Made by a program: the position numbers and the translations under genes. 64,000 nucleotides of DNA from Agelaius tricolor (taxonomy: Eukaryota > Chordata > Aves > Passeriformes > Icteridae), in contig JALJCS010000001.1 of NCBI GenBank assembly GCA_023055355.1, positions 80,144,881 to 80,208,880 of the forward strand. Reading direction: 5' to 3'. The notes under the pieces are model-generated. The model did not search any database, had not been told where the DNA came from, and saw nothing but the letters and a program-made list of their open reading frames with translations. This document shows positions 37,936 to 49,847 of this stretch, piece by piece (within the stretch, counting starts at the first letter, position 1; every line of letters starts with the position of its first letter).

Positions 37936-38049
37936 CTTCTCCTAAAGGATGTGCTACGGTATCAGCACCGTAACAGAAATCTTTCATTCCTTAGAGGTGA
38001 AATGTTGCAACCAGAGAGAGAATGGAAATCGAGTCTAAATGCACCCAAG
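37936..38049 (+). other. Exon-like 114-bp segment, phase 0 (candidate only)
   Basis: It is preceded by a good acceptor-like sequence (TGTTGTTTTCTGCCTTTCAG ending at 37935) and followed by a donor-like junction (CCAAG then GTAATC from 38050). The length is divisible by three and one frame is open for all 38 codons, beginning LLLKDVLRYQHR and ending SSLNAPK. The other two frames hit stops within about 40 bases. It has three CpGs in a CpG-poor neighbourhood, two of them inside a small inverted repeat (TACGGT at 37955-37960 with ACCGTA at 37967-37972). I do not recognise the translation. An open frame this short arises by chance fairly often, so the call rests mainly on the splice-like boundaries. 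Confidence 0.22.
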
Positions 38050-40137
38050 GTAATCTTTAAGTACCTAAACTAGGGTTGCAACTCTCATAGGCTCACAACT
38101 GAGACAATGGAGATAAAATCAATTTCAGGAGTCAAGTCTTTTCTTGTTCCACTGACAATGTGGGAAGATTAGGAAATTTACTTCTTACTAGGTAGCACCT
38201 ATGGATAGGCAGAAAAATATCCAAACTCGAAGATATGGAAGTCAGAGAAGATCCAATAGCAGCCAAAGATTAAAAGTCTCTTAAACTCACCTTTCTGCAT
38301 TAGACTACACAGCCTCAGACATTCAGAGGTCACAGAGGCTGATTCTAAAACACATATGTAAATCCCAGGTGTCCCTCTTGGGGCTGGGCATCTCATTTGA
38401 GCCTCAGACTCCAACCCAGCTGAATACAGGCAAAGCCATTGAGATGGAGCTTGTGCTCATGATGACCAAAGAGATCCCACCATGCAGCCTTTCCCCACCA
38501 AGGATCAGTAATAACCAGATGCATGCTGTAAAAAAAACCCTTCTGTGATGCACCTGAAATCCTCTTCATCAATATGCTAAATCTCCTCAACAGATTCATC
38601 AGTGGATTATTTAATTTACATTTTTAAGATACTACAATGCATATGCAGCTATAGCAGAGAAGGTGATTAGATCCATGATGATAAATGTACTTGGAAGGGA
38701 TATTATTACACATACTAATTGCACTTACTTTGATATTGTGTTTTCCACAATGAAGAGTTTATTAAAACTCTTTTCCCAATGAAGAGTTTATTAAAAGAAC
38801 AGTAAAGATTTCCTAATGCAGTCCTGGAGTACTTGAAAATCAGAAGGTCAGAAGCAGAGAGGATTTTTTTTTGCCATAAAACCTGGGGGGAGATCTTACA
38901 TGATTTTAACAGGCATAAAGCTATATTGAACCTGATCATTTTTAATGTCATCAAACACTCTCCCTGGCTGAAGAGCTGCTTGCATCAAGTTTCTGTGAGC
39001 TTAAGGAATTAAAGCCAACCCAGTGGCCCCATCAGAGGCAGCTCTGAAGCTCCCTCCTCAGTGCAGCCTTTTCCCAGGCATTCAGTGAGTGCATGCTTCT
39101 TGCCCTGCAACAGCCAGGGTATGTTGTGCCTCCATCCCCACCACAGAAAGGCTGGGCTCTGCCCCTGGCCTGGGGCTGGGGCTGAGGAAGGGGAGAAATG
39201 TCACTGTAGAGAGAAATTGGTGTTTCTGTAGCAATAGTAGGAAGGACAGTGAGGATTTAGGAAGGAGAGAGATTTTAGAAGGGGAGAGATTAAGGACCTG
39301 ACTCAGTTATGTTCTCTTCATAGGAGACCATCAGTGGCCCATGAGCTGCCAGAATAAGGACAAATGTGTCATTCTGTGAACTGTGCAGTTAATGAAGCTC
39401 AGATCCATACAGATTTGAAGCCCATGTGTCTATCCTTTTCCAGTGAATCAAACAGCTGAAGTAGCTAAGTAGCTCAGGACAGAGAGCTGAGATTTGTGAG
39501 GAGAGGGTGAAAAACCCTGTAGAGGTATTGAGAGAGAGCAAGCAGAAGGCAGGAGCACCAGAAGCAGAAAATAATAGTGGGAAAAACAGAAGTTAGGTTT
39601 AGAGTTCTTGAGGTGTCTCTGCATTGTATGGATACCCTGCAGGGAGGATTTGGAGGCAGACAGAAAAGGGATGGGGAATTGAAGTGTGAGTAATAGAGCA
39701 AATACAGTTCTCTCTTAATAAAATCCAAGTCAGATCTTATTTTTGTTGACAGGAGACAGTGATTTCAAGCAAGTTTTTCCCATTTATGTTATTATGAATA
39801 AGATCAAAATGCAGACCCAGAAGAAGCCAGGATACATTATAATCAGCTCTTTGAAGTTCAGGGAACAAAACACAGCCTGATTGCAAACAAGGGTAGGAGC
39901 ACTCTAATCAGTGTACCTTTTCAGATTAAGATGTATTTAAAGATTTCCAAATAAGTGGAATCATCAGGTGAGTAGAAAATAATACATTAGACATGGAGAA
40001 AAATAATATCCTAGTTTTACTAATGCTTGGTTGGAAAAAGCTCAGAAAGAGCTTCAGAAAGAAAGGTTGAGTGACATCAGATACACAGATTAAGAAGGAA
40101 TAATTTTTATTGTTTGAAGAATTTTATTTTCTTTCAG
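38050..40137. other. Non-coding DNA with a short tandem duplication
   Basis: No gene or mobile element recognised. The 29-bp tandem duplication at 38748-38796 is listed separately. A GC-richer patch near 39040-39200 has no identifiable content. Confidence 0.5.
38748..38796. repeat. 29-bp-period tandem duplication (two copies)
   Basis: A 20-base string (38748-38767, starting CAATGAAGAG and ending TTATTAAAA) is repeated exactly at 38777-38796. The intervening CTCTTTTCC resembles the TTTTCCA that precedes the first copy, so the duplicated unit is about 29-30 bp with a single indel. This is a simple recent local duplication, probably by slippage or end-joining repair. Confidence 0.9.
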
Positions 40138-40230
40138 AAAAGAACAGCAGGCTTTGAAGACTTCAGTATGCATGCAAGGATATCAATCTATCATAAAAAC
40201 AGAAGGAGAACTGAAAACAGCTCAGAGTAA
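40138..40230 (+). other. Exon-like segment ending in a stop (candidate only)
   Basis: A strong acceptor-like sequence with a long pyrimidine run (ATTTTATTTTCTTTCAG, ending at 40137) is followed by a frame open for 30 codons, beginning KRTAGFEDFSMH and ending RRRTENSSE, then TAA at 40228-40230. Its entry phase (0) is compatible with the exit phase of the exon-like segment at 37936-38049. There is no recognisable domain, and no clear poly(A) signal was pinned down downstream. It could be a terminal exon of an unknown transcript, but a chance open frame of this size is common and I hold this weakly. Confidence 0.15.
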
Positions 40231-42481
40231 AGAATTTTCTGGAATCTATCTGCTATTATAACTCACCCTTAAAAATCAGCAGTTAAGAAGGAAAGGGTTT
40301 GCAAAGAGCAATTGTAATTTACTATGAAAAGCAAAGATTAATAGGCAGTAACTGGAGAAATTTAAAGAGGGGAGAAGTATCAATACTATCATTAAATGTG
40401 TAAAACTGGAAATTACATTTTTTAATTCATTCTCTACCAAAGTATGGAAACAATCAGAATAACAACAATCGTAATTTTATGTCAGATTCTAACCCAAACA
40501 CAATCTTGGACAGTAAAAGATGATTGCCTAATGTCTTTCCAGCAAATAAACTTTAAATCCAGTCCCATGCTTGCTGTGGAACTTCCCTGCAATAGTCCTT
40601 GGCTTGCATTTATGTGAATTGATTGAAAGTCCCCAAATGCTACATTAGTCAGTCTCTACATGCTGCATAAAGATGAGCACTCAGACAGCAATTAATAATA
40701 ACTTACTTGGCATCAAGTAGAAGAGATAATATCTGAGGCTGATGCTGGCATGGAAATTAAATGTTATATTTGGCAAGAAGTTTCTAAACAGACCATAAAG
40801 GCTCAGGTGCTTTAATGCACATTTGTTTAAATGCCTGTTCCTTTTCCCCCCTCTGCTGTGTTTTAGTCCTTGTAGTCTGCAGTTTGGTTCATTCAGAATT
40901 TCATGGCATATGTTTTTCCCTGGAAACACATCTCTGGATAGCTTCCATTGCACACCCTTTCTCCACCCAACCAGATGACAATGAGTTGCTATGTTTTTTT
41001 TCTTAGAAAGACACTTGGAAACCAGGGGAGGGAGGAACTAATTTTTACTTAAGAAAGAAGGAAAAGGAGCAGACAACTATGGCAGTGTATCTCACTGACA
41101 ATCCTAAGGGACTAAGAAACAAGTATTTTGCAACTAATGCATAATATTTATCATTACATTATCTTATAGGAAAATGGTACAAATAAAATTCATTGTCCAA
41201 ATACAGTTTGCTTTTTGAAAAAAAAAAAAGCCTAAGGGATTAATCTCTCGTCCTTTTGTTGGGCTCTTGCTTAGCACAAGAATATGGGGAAATTTTATTT
41301 TCCAAATAATCCTCTTTCTATTCTGCCATTTTGAATTTCTCCTATAAACCTATTTTATAACAAAAAATGCAATTAAAAACTAAATCCCTGACAACTTCTC
41401 TCTGGGATTTTGCTATTATTAACCATTTAACTCTCAGAAATTTCACTGGCCTTTTATTCACTCTCTGTTATGTCCCTGGGTTTGTTTTCTTCTCAAGACA
41501 ATCCTCAGTGAAATTCTGGGGCCACTTACCAGGATGTTTTACCATTATTTTCCCTCTTGATCTTTCTGCCTGCATCAGTGCATTGAGCTGTAATGTGTTT
41601 GGATCATGGGTGCAGCTTTGAAAGGAGTTGTCTGGCAGTTGTCTCCACTTACCATACTCTAAGAGGAATCCAGTGCACAGGACCAGAGCAGGACCTCACA
41701 AGCATTGAAATGCACTCACTGTAGAGCCAGGGTCATCACCATCACTTGCAGTACAAACCATTTCTGCCAGCTCTCACTGCTTCTCAGGACAGATGTAACC
41801 TGCACCAAGTCAGGGCACAACAAACTGAACAAGCCAGTGGGAACCCAGCCTCTGTACTGGCTGGCAGTGCAAAGTCCTGGGGTGGCAAAAATCAGTGAAT
41901 ATCTGGGCTTGAATATGAGGGCTGAAAGCCACCACAGCCTGCAGAGAGGGGGAACAGCAGTGATCAGCTTCATCTTTCCTCCCAAGAGCTCCTACTGCCT
42001 CCCTGCCAGCCTGATTAGCCTTCAGCTTGGAACAGAAAACACCGAGCCACCTTTGGAAACTGCTCAGAGACCCACTAGTGTATCAAGCTCAATGGAAACA
42101 GCATTGCAAAAATCAACCCACTTTTTCCTCATTTAATTGGATGCAGACTTTGTTTCTTGATTGAAATTTGACATAGTAGATAGGAATATCAGAATAAGTC
42201 TACTAACTACAGCATTCTGGGAAATCATTTTCACTGGTGCAAAGCAGGAAAGGAAAAAACAAACTCCCACATAGATCCAGCAGCATTTTGGAGCTGTTTT
42301 TTCACAGGTTTAAAGGGTTAAATTGCAAAGCACAGGAGGAAGAGCTCCTGTCTTTTCTTCCTTGATAAAGCACTTAGAAATATTTGAATTCACCTTTTCA
42401 AGAAACAAAACATGGGCTTACAGATGTTAAAATGCTCATTCAGGCTCATGTCTCTAAAAATACTGAGAAATTTTTGTCTGG
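40231..42481. other. Non-coding DNA, no gene seen
   Basis: A+T-leaning sequence, then a GC-richer CpG-poor block at about 41700-42060 that supports a 143-codon open frame (41705-42136, plus strand) with an 89-codon frame opposing it. Neither looks like a known protein. A run of 12 A occurs near 41219-41230. Confidence 0.5.
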
Positions 42482-42522
42482 TTTTTTTTTGGTTTTTTTT
42501 TTTTTTTTAATTTTATTTTTAA
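42482..42522. repeat. Poly(T) low-complexity tract
   Basis: Nine T, GG, then sixteen T followed by a T-rich tail. I looked for a minus-strand processed retrocopy next to it, since a poly(T) on this strand could be the tail of one, but the adjoining sequence is not recognisable as any mRNA. I treat it as simple low-complexity sequence. Confidence 0.9.
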
Positions 42523-45500
42523 TAAGCAGGACTCTGATTATCAGTGTCATGCATAGCAGCTGTATTTTTATGAGTCAACAGAACTTCTACCAAAGTTTCT
42601 TTGACTGGAGCCACCATATTATCAAACTGGTCTCAGCCATGGTGGTGCCAGTGAAGCCCAGGAAGGATTTCTCTCTGTAGCATCTGGGCACCACGACCCT
42701 AGCATTTTCATGCTCTACTCAATGCAGTGATACATCAATGAATTTTGAGTGAAATCATGTTACAAATATGTAACCTCCTTAATCCTACGCAAACTGAATA
42801 AATAAATAAACAAAACCTTAAAAACAAGAACAAAAATTTATCAACCTAATCAATAAATGGGTTGCTGGTACTGTAGAGAAAAAATCTTTTTCTGCTTTCA
42901 AAGATTGCTACTAAACCCAAAAATGCTCTATTTCTCAGTAAGGTGGTTTTAAAAATAATACTCTATTGCTAAATAAAGTGATTGTTACATAATAAGAATA
43001 TGCTTAAATAACCAAGATTGTCCCTTTTATTTTGTACTGTGAAGCAATTATTCAGTCATCATGAATATTTTCCAAGAACAACTGTGATCCAAAATTAATC
43101 TTGCTGCAGCATTGTTCTATTGATCCATTCACTGTTTCTAAATAAAAGTAATGTGCTGTATTTTCAGAGCAATGGGCCACACAGAGCTTCAAAGAATACC
43201 CAGGACAGTGTCTTCTGTCTGTCTTGCCCACAGCTCTGCTGGGAAACCATGGGAAATTCAATCCTTCACTCACTACTTGGGGGAACCTTCATGTGAAGCA
43301 AAGTTACTACACTTCAAGAATATTTCTCACATAAATTCAGTGAAGTTTAGTAACTCCTGTCTAGGATGAGCTGCAGGTTCAGGATGAGGTGTACCAGTGA
43401 ACCAAACATTAATTGACTATCAATCACGCTCTCTGAACATAAGCAAGAGCTATCTTCCTTTTAAATAGAGCACATTTAGGTAGAAAAGAGTATAAAAGTT
43501 ATTAAATATTAAGTTGGCAGCATTCAGAATAATCTGCTCTAGGTTTTTATACTCAAAATATTTGAGAACTATGGGTTTGATGAAGGAAAAAACCAGTAGT
43601 GTAACTTTTATGTAGGTATTACAGTGTCTTAAAGAGGAGACAGGCAATTGAGCTGTGGGGGCAAACCAACCATCCTCATGGTAGAAACCATTCTGGACAG
43701 GGCCAATGTAATTGTCCAGGGTACAATATTGGGTAACATTTGCTCCCTGCAGCTGCAGCAATGAGCACTGAGGGGTTGCAGCAGAGGGGCAGCCTCCTGG
43801 TTCTGCAGCAGGGTCCAGGGAGATAAAACCTCCTCTTCCTCACACCCTCAGCATTTCATGGGGTTCCCAGTCTGCAGGAGCTGCTGAGACCTTTGCTCAT
43901 GGAGAGTTTTATCTCAGTGGGTGTATTTGTCTGAAGGGAACAGCCACTCTGGCTCCAAAGCAGGGCCAGCTGTGCTTTAAAAGAGGCTCCTGGCCCATGA
44001 ACTCTGAAACAAAAGGTCAGCCAGAGGTCCCTTTATTTCCAGAGTAAGATGAGCCATTGTAGGGGTGAATAAACCTGACTAGCTGATACGAAGCTCATTA
44101 TGATGACCATACCCATTTTTGTCCAGGAAAGTAAACCTGATCTCTTGGAAACAATATCTCGGGCTTTTATACAGTAATTATAGAGAACTAAGATCAGTAT
44201 TTTTAAATGAAAGTGATGACAATGCTTTATGGAATGAGTAGCAACAGAGCTGATTTAGATCCTTTATACTGCTAATGAAATGTGAATAAGTAGGAGTCTC
44301 ATTATCTGCACTTTAGTGTATGCCTTAGATTGTTCATTATCCTACCACTTAGTGAATTGGTATCTGTGCATATGAGTGATCCTAATGGTTTTTACACAAA
44401 AAGTTTCCAGCTTTGTTTAGAAAGTGGTGTTTTAATGATATTTTGGTTGTAAGCATAATATCTGCATACTAGCTGTATACAATGCCTAATGGTTTGCAGC
44501 TTCAAAGAAAAATTGTTTCAACAAAAACTAGATATTTTCTGAGAGAAAAAATCCTGTAATATATACAAACCCTTTTTACTATGCAATAATTAGCATTTTC
44601 CAAGCATTCACTTGAAAAATGAGACTTTCAAGCATTCTGAATCTCTTGTATTCATACTGCAGAGAAAGGAGATCAGAGACAGTAACCTCTTGACCACCTT
44701 TGTTTGCAAAGAAAAGACCAGGAAAAAAAGAAAAAAAATCATTAGAGAAGGAGGTCTAATCCATGGGCTATTGCAGGAGGCAATAGCCCCTCTTATTCTG
44801 TAGGCCATAATTCAGCATCCTGCTTTTCCTGCCTCGTGTACTCTTCACATTGGTTCTTCCTGAAGATTTGCCATCCCAAGGAGGAGATGGCACAGATGAG
44901 TGTGTGTTGGAGAGGCTAACCCCCCTGTCAACACACCTAATAAAATAAATAATAATAACATACCATTTTTTTCTAAAGTTCCAAGCAACCCTGACAGAAC
45001 TTCTTCCAAGTGTGACAGGACTGGACCTAAGTACATTTCCTTCATAGTTAACATGATGCCTCACAGTTTAATTAGATCTGCTGGATGTCTCTCTGCCATC
45101 TGCTCCCTTCCAAGAGCCAGCACCTGTCAGCATAAGCTCCAACACTGACTCTCCAATGACTGGCAGAATATATTTCCTCCTGTCCAAGAGGACATACATT
45201 GTTTCCTAAGAAACCATCACCTGAGGGTGTCATCCACAGCAGAAAATAGAGCACCCTAACTTTGATATTTTAATTGGATTCTGCTTGCTGTACAGTACCA
45301 GACAAGTGGGAAAAATGATAGGAGAGAGTAAAGACAAATATTTTAAGGCTCAAGGAAAATGCTAAAATTTAAAAGAAAAAAATGCTCTTAGGAATAAAAC
45401 ACAACCCTGTTTGTATTTAATAGGACTTTATATCTTCAAATGCTTCGCCTACAACACAGGCAGGCAGCTGGAAGAGCCAGCATGTACGGTTTCACTTCAC

Positions 45501-45906
45501 CTCCCAAGTAAATCCCCCACTTGGAGGGATTCTTCTCAGCCACATTTCTGCCATGGTTAGGATTTGGACAGCAGTGCTGCTGGGACAGGTACCTGGAGTC
45601 TCTTTCTGCATCAGACCACACGACACAGGTCCCTGCTGAGGGCCTCTCCTACATCAATGTCTCCAAAGCCTTGAGGGCATTTCTCCATTTCACATCTGCT
45701 GGCAAACAGACCTGCCCAGCTGGGCCATCTCACACTGAAGTCCCCAGGCAAGCTGGGGCCTCCTGTGTGTTTCAATCAGACCCCATATGTGACAGCAGTA
45801 ATTTACTTTCTGCTAAGGCAGCGATGTGGTGCACTACCAAAATCACACATGGCACTTTAGCTAAGCCAGCCAGCCACCAACACACACATCTGCAAACAGG
45901 ACACCT
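42523..45906. other. Non-coding DNA; possible conserved block near 44030-44520
   Basis: No gene or mobile element recognised. The interval 44030-44520 is free of simple repeats and mobile-element motifs and has the even, A+T-rich, motif-dense texture often seen in conserved vertebrate non-coding elements. That impression cannot be tested without alignment. A GC-richer block begins near 45520. Confidence 0.4.
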
Positions 45907-45952
45907 TCTTTTCCCTCCTTTTTATTTTTTTTCTTTTTTTTTTTTTTTTCCC
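45907..45952. repeat. Pyrimidine/poly(T) tract
   Basis: CTTTTCCCTCC followed by T-rich sequence and sixteen consecutive T (45934-45949). It lies inside the longest open frame of the window (45521-46207), where it would encode a run of phenylalanines. This is one reason for judging that frame accidental. Confidence 0.9.
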
Positions 45953-48520
45953 TGTAGTTTCTATGTCTCACATCTCTATCCCTCTAAGCTTCCAGATGTC
46001 AGGAAAGCTCATTGTTTAAAGGACTGCATGAAAGGAGGATGTTTTCCTAACACCAAAACTAATTTGGAACCAGGAGGCAATAAGACTCATTTTAAGAGGA
46101 CAGATGACTTCCAGTTTGCATTTGTTGGCTGGAAACAAACCATTCATCTAAAATTCACTGGGGCTGAAATTTCTCAGGTGAAATCCCGGCCCCATCAAAA
46201 TCAGTGAGCATTTTGCCATTGCCTACACATTCAACATTTCTGGTGCAGAGGACCTGGAAACTACCAATGTTCTCACACAAAACATACAGACACACCAAGG
46301 AAAAGATTTAGAGCAAAGGAGAAAATTAATGCAAGTTCTAATATATCATGCTTTATCTACAAATAAAACTTAAGAAAGACTCAGCCAACATTGAGATATC
46401 ATGGTGATAGCTGGTGTTCTAATTAAATATCACCTTGGAGATCATCCCTCACAGTCAAAAAGAGCCAACAGATACCAATCTCTCAAACATGTAGCACTTA
46501 GATGAAGCTCTGAACAACATTTGAAGGTTAAATAACATAATCTAGGAATTTGATTCATGATTGCTGATACCTCAAAAGAATTTTCTATTCCTCCTTCATA
46601 TAGCATGAAACCAGTACAGCTTTTGTGCCTTTGAAACAGGAGCATTATAGTGCCTCTAGCTTTTTGTATCAGTTGAGCTCTATGATTATTTTTCATTTTC
46701 TTTAACATTTTACTGTTTCTACTACACATTTGTTTGACCCACATTTTTTTTATTTGTATAGCAAGTGTCATTTCATCTCTGTTCATCTGGTAGATCACTG
46801 CTATGTGAGGGGGCTGCAAGTTGAAAAATTAAACTTTCTAGATTTTGTAAAAATTAAAGAAATGAAACAAACAGATTATTTCCCCCCCACCCCTCAAATC
46901 TGTGCTTTCTTGGAAAAGTCAGTAAGACCATACAGCTCTATCTTGGTGAATGTATTTGTATTCTCAAGTAACAGAGCTGAATTCAGTTGTTGTTGTGGGT
47001 CAATGCATTTTTGGGCATTAATCCAAGCTTAGAGGTAAATTGGAAGAAAGCAAAACTCTGATCTTTCCAGAATGCTGAAAGCACTGGCCTAATCTTATGA
47101 AAAGGAATAGGAAATGTGCCTTCAGCTTCAGCAAGCACTGAGTTACAGCAACAGTTGCCATGATTGATTAGGAATATACACAGGTGTTCAAAGGTACCTA
47201 GCAGGTTTTCAAAGGCTCTAGAAGTCTAAATACCACTGAAGCCAGTGTTGGAATAGGAATAGGACATTTCTTAAAAGCCACAGCAGACACCTGAAAGCAG
47301 CTGGTTTTCCAAGAACTCAGACTGAAAATCAGAGTTTTCTGGAAACACTTCTCCTACAGGATTATGATCTTCAGTTGTCATTGAAGTTTCTGCAGAGTTC
47401 ATCAGGATTCTTCCTTCATCACGTCACAATGGGGACCTTGCAGGCAAACCTTGCATTTATGGAAGCCACTATCTTTTGAAATATTAATGACATCTCTTTT
47501 CTATTAATTCTCTGATCAGCATACATCATTTGCTGGTTTAATATTTTCAAATACAATTTGAGCAAATGTCCAGACATATTTTTGCTCCATGTTCTATAGT
47601 GGTTTATCTTCTCACAGTCCAATAGTATTGGAAACAGCAAATATTAAATAGAGAAGAAATAATTACATCTAATTCTGTAAAACTTTTACTTGCAGATCAC
47701 CTTTGTAAGAACTAACCATACAGAGATATTGCAGTTCATATTCAAGTTCCAGGAATTTCACTCTCCTTACACCCTGGGAGAAGCTAGGGCCTGCACATCC
47801 CTTGAGTTACAGGATATCAGGCACAGCTTCCCTTGCAGTAACTGACCTGCAGGATGTTTATTCACCTCCAGGATTGAGATACACATTTTACCTTCAGATC
47901 TGGGATGTGCATTTTTACTTGTGACCATAGAGTGTTCATTAGACACCTAAGGCTTATCCTTCTGCAATTAGCATTTTTTACCATTTGCCCTAAGCTGATA
48001 GGAAATGAGAAAAAGATGTCACATGGCAGCAGGCTGGTGGAAGGTGTGTATCCATCCCTACACAAATATTAGTCCACAAACACAGATCATTTCCATGAGG
48101 CATCAAACTTCCAGCTCCCTCCAGCCACTTCCTGAGGGTTATTATCAGCATCCAGGTCCTGAAAGGAGATGCTGCAGCAATTAATTCAGAATTAAATTTT
48201 CTCCCATCTCCATTTCTGAAAGCTTATTTTACATCACAAAGCCTCCCATCCCAGACCTGTGGAGTTGTAAAGATGTACTTGGGATTATAGCTGCTTTATT
48301 ATTCACAGACATGTTTTGACTCCATTTAAGCCCAGCTGCAGGTGTAAAAGGTTACACTCCATTTGTGAGAAAGAATATTTTCCTTCTACTTTGAGAGTTC
48401 AGATATGTATTATTTGATGTTTTCATCTATCCAGGCAATTATACCTGAATCATCTTGATGCATCTTGGAGAAAAAAAAAAAATCAGATTCCATGGGGGCT
48501 GCTACTCAACAATGTAAATT
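45953..48520. other. Non-coding DNA, no gene seen
   Basis: A+T-leaning sequence with no recognised mobile element, RNA gene or exon. A 125-codon minus-strand frame at 46442-46819 has no identifiable domain. An A-run of about 12 near 48471-48482 lies just before the CR1 at 48521. Confidence 0.5.
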
Positions 48521-48682
48521 ATAGAATCATAGAAAGGTTTGGGTTGAAAGGGGTCTTACAAATCAACTAGTTCCAATCCCCCTGCCATAGTCCCAGATGT
48601 CCCTTACTGGATCAGGTTGCTTGAAGTCTCATTGATCCTGACCTTGAAGCCTTCTGGGAATGGGGTACCACAACTTTTCTGA
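48521..48682 (-). mobile_element. CR1 LINE, minus-strand short 3' end
   Basis: Read on the plus strand it opens with ATAGAATCATAGAAAGGTTT and GGGTTGAAAGGGGTCTTACA, the reverse complement of the CR1 3' tail, then CCAATCCCCCTGCCATAG, GGATCAGGTTGCTTGAAGTC and GACCTTGAAGCCTTCTGGGA. It ends in CCACAACTTTTCTG. Same subfamily style as the copy at 19163, in the opposite orientation. About 160 bp, 3' untranslated sequence only. Confidence 0.93.
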
Positions 48683-49127
48683 AATGGCTCTACTGGTGTT
48701 GTTTTTTGTTCAATGAAAACTTCTGTGGAAAAAATAAACTTCAACACTTGTCTCTGAGTCATGAACCAGTTTTCATTAACTGAGAGTTTCAATGGAAAAT
48801 TTTCAGCCAGCCTTAATCATACCTATCAGCAGGTCTGTAAGGCCCTCCCTGAGAGTTTGTGCCAGACTATCATTTTAATACCAGGAAACTGGCTGAAATT
48901 CTAACTAAAAATAGAACAATAAAATGTTCAAGTACAAATGCCATAAGGACTAAGCAGAAAGACTATTGCAAAGAAAATCAAAGCTTAACAATCTATCTAA
49001 AATTCTACCAGCATATTAATAAAATCAGGGCTGAAACAGAACTAGGTGATGATATTTGATTGGAAACAATTTGAGAAAAAAAAACCTTCATTATTTTGCA
49101 ATTAAAATAACAGCAATAGAAATTTGA
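48683..49127. other. Unique DNA between two CR1 copies
   Basis: A 445-bp A+T-rich spacer. A 66-codon frame at 48859-49059 is not recognisable. I see no feature here. Confidence 0.5.
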
Positions 49128-49847
49128 ATAGAATCATAGAATCATTAAGGTTGGAAAAGACCTCCAAGATAATTGATTTCAACCTCTGACTGAACACCAT
49201 CATGCCAACTAAACCATAGCACTAAGTGCCATGTCCAGTTGTTTCTTGAATACTTGCAGGGATGGTGACTTCACCACCTCCCTGGACAGCCTGTTTCAAT
49301 GCTTAACAAATGGGAAAAAATTCTTGATTTCCAACCTGAACCTGCCCTGGTGCATCTTCAGGCCATTTCTCTTGTCCTGTTCCTGGTTGCCTGGGAGAAG
49401 AGGCCGACTCCCACCTGGCTACAACCTCCTTTCAGGAGTAGCACAGAGTGATAAGGCCTCCCTCAGATCCTTTTGTTCTCCAGGATATACATCCCCAGCT
49501 CCCTCAGCCACTCCTCATATGCCTCACTCTCTACGTCCTTCCCCAGCCCGTTGCCCTTCTCTGGACATGCTCCAGCCCCTCAATGTCTTTCCTGTAGTGG
49601 AGAGCCCAGAACTGGACACAGGACTTGAGTTGCAGCCTCACCAGTGCTGAGTGCAGGGGGTGATCACTGCCCTGGTACTGATGGCCAGGATGCCACTGGC
49701 CTTTTTGGCCACCTGGGCACACCCTGGCTCGTGTTCAGCTGGCTGTTGACCAGCACCCCCGGGTCCTTTTCCACCAGGCAGCTTTCCAGCCACTCTTTCA
49801 GCAGTCTGTAGCAATGCATGAGGTTGTTGTGACCAAAATGCAGGAAT
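49128..49847 (-). mobile_element. CR1 LINE, minus-strand, about 720 bp
   Basis: On the plus strand it starts with ATAGAATCATAGAATCATTA and AGGTTGGAAAAGACCTCCAA, the reverse complement of a CR1 3' end of another subfamily than the neighbour at 48521. It continues through GGGATGGTGACTTCACCACC, TGGGAGAAGAGGCCGACTCC, CTACAACCTCCTTTCAGGAG, CTTCTCTGGACATGCTCCAG, CTCAATGTCTTTCCTGTAGT and TGACCAGCACCCCCGGGTCC, ending near GTTGTTGTGACCAAAATGCA. It is 5'-truncated inside ORF2. The tail of ORF2 is still readable on the minus strand, with frame breaks (see the pseudogene entry). Confidence 0.95.
49435..49847 (-). pseudogene. CR1 ORF2 (reverse transcriptase protein) C-terminal remnant, frameshifted
   Basis: Minus-strand translation gives pieces typical of the C-terminal end of CR1 ORF2, the protein that carries endonuclease and reverse transcriptase and copies CR1 RNA into DNA at the target. 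From 5' to 3' on the minus strand: HNNLMHCYRLLKEWLESCL in one frame (about 49790-49835), [13 protein letters not shown] in a second (about 49690-49730), and [20 protein letters not shown] in a third (about 49555-49625). Each change of frame marks a small indel. The catalytic reverse-transcriptase region lies upstream of what is retained, so nothing functional remains. Confidence 0.85.

Noticed and set aside
41705..42136. 143-codon plus-strand open frame
   Set aside because: Opposed by an 89-codon frame and located in a GC-richer block; no recognisable content.
42482..42522. Poly(T) as the tail of a minus-strand processed retrocopy
   Set aside because: The adjoining sequence shows no recognisable mRNA-derived coding or untranslated sequence and no flanking duplication.
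45521..46207. 228-codon open frame on the plus strand, the longest in the window
   Set aside because: It runs through a GC-richer block and then a poly(T) tract encoding a run of phenylalanines, has no domain or homology I recognise, and no splice or promoter context. Judged accidental.
49231..49650. 139-codon plus-strand open frame
   Set aside because: It is the antisense of the minus-strand CR1 at 49128-49847.
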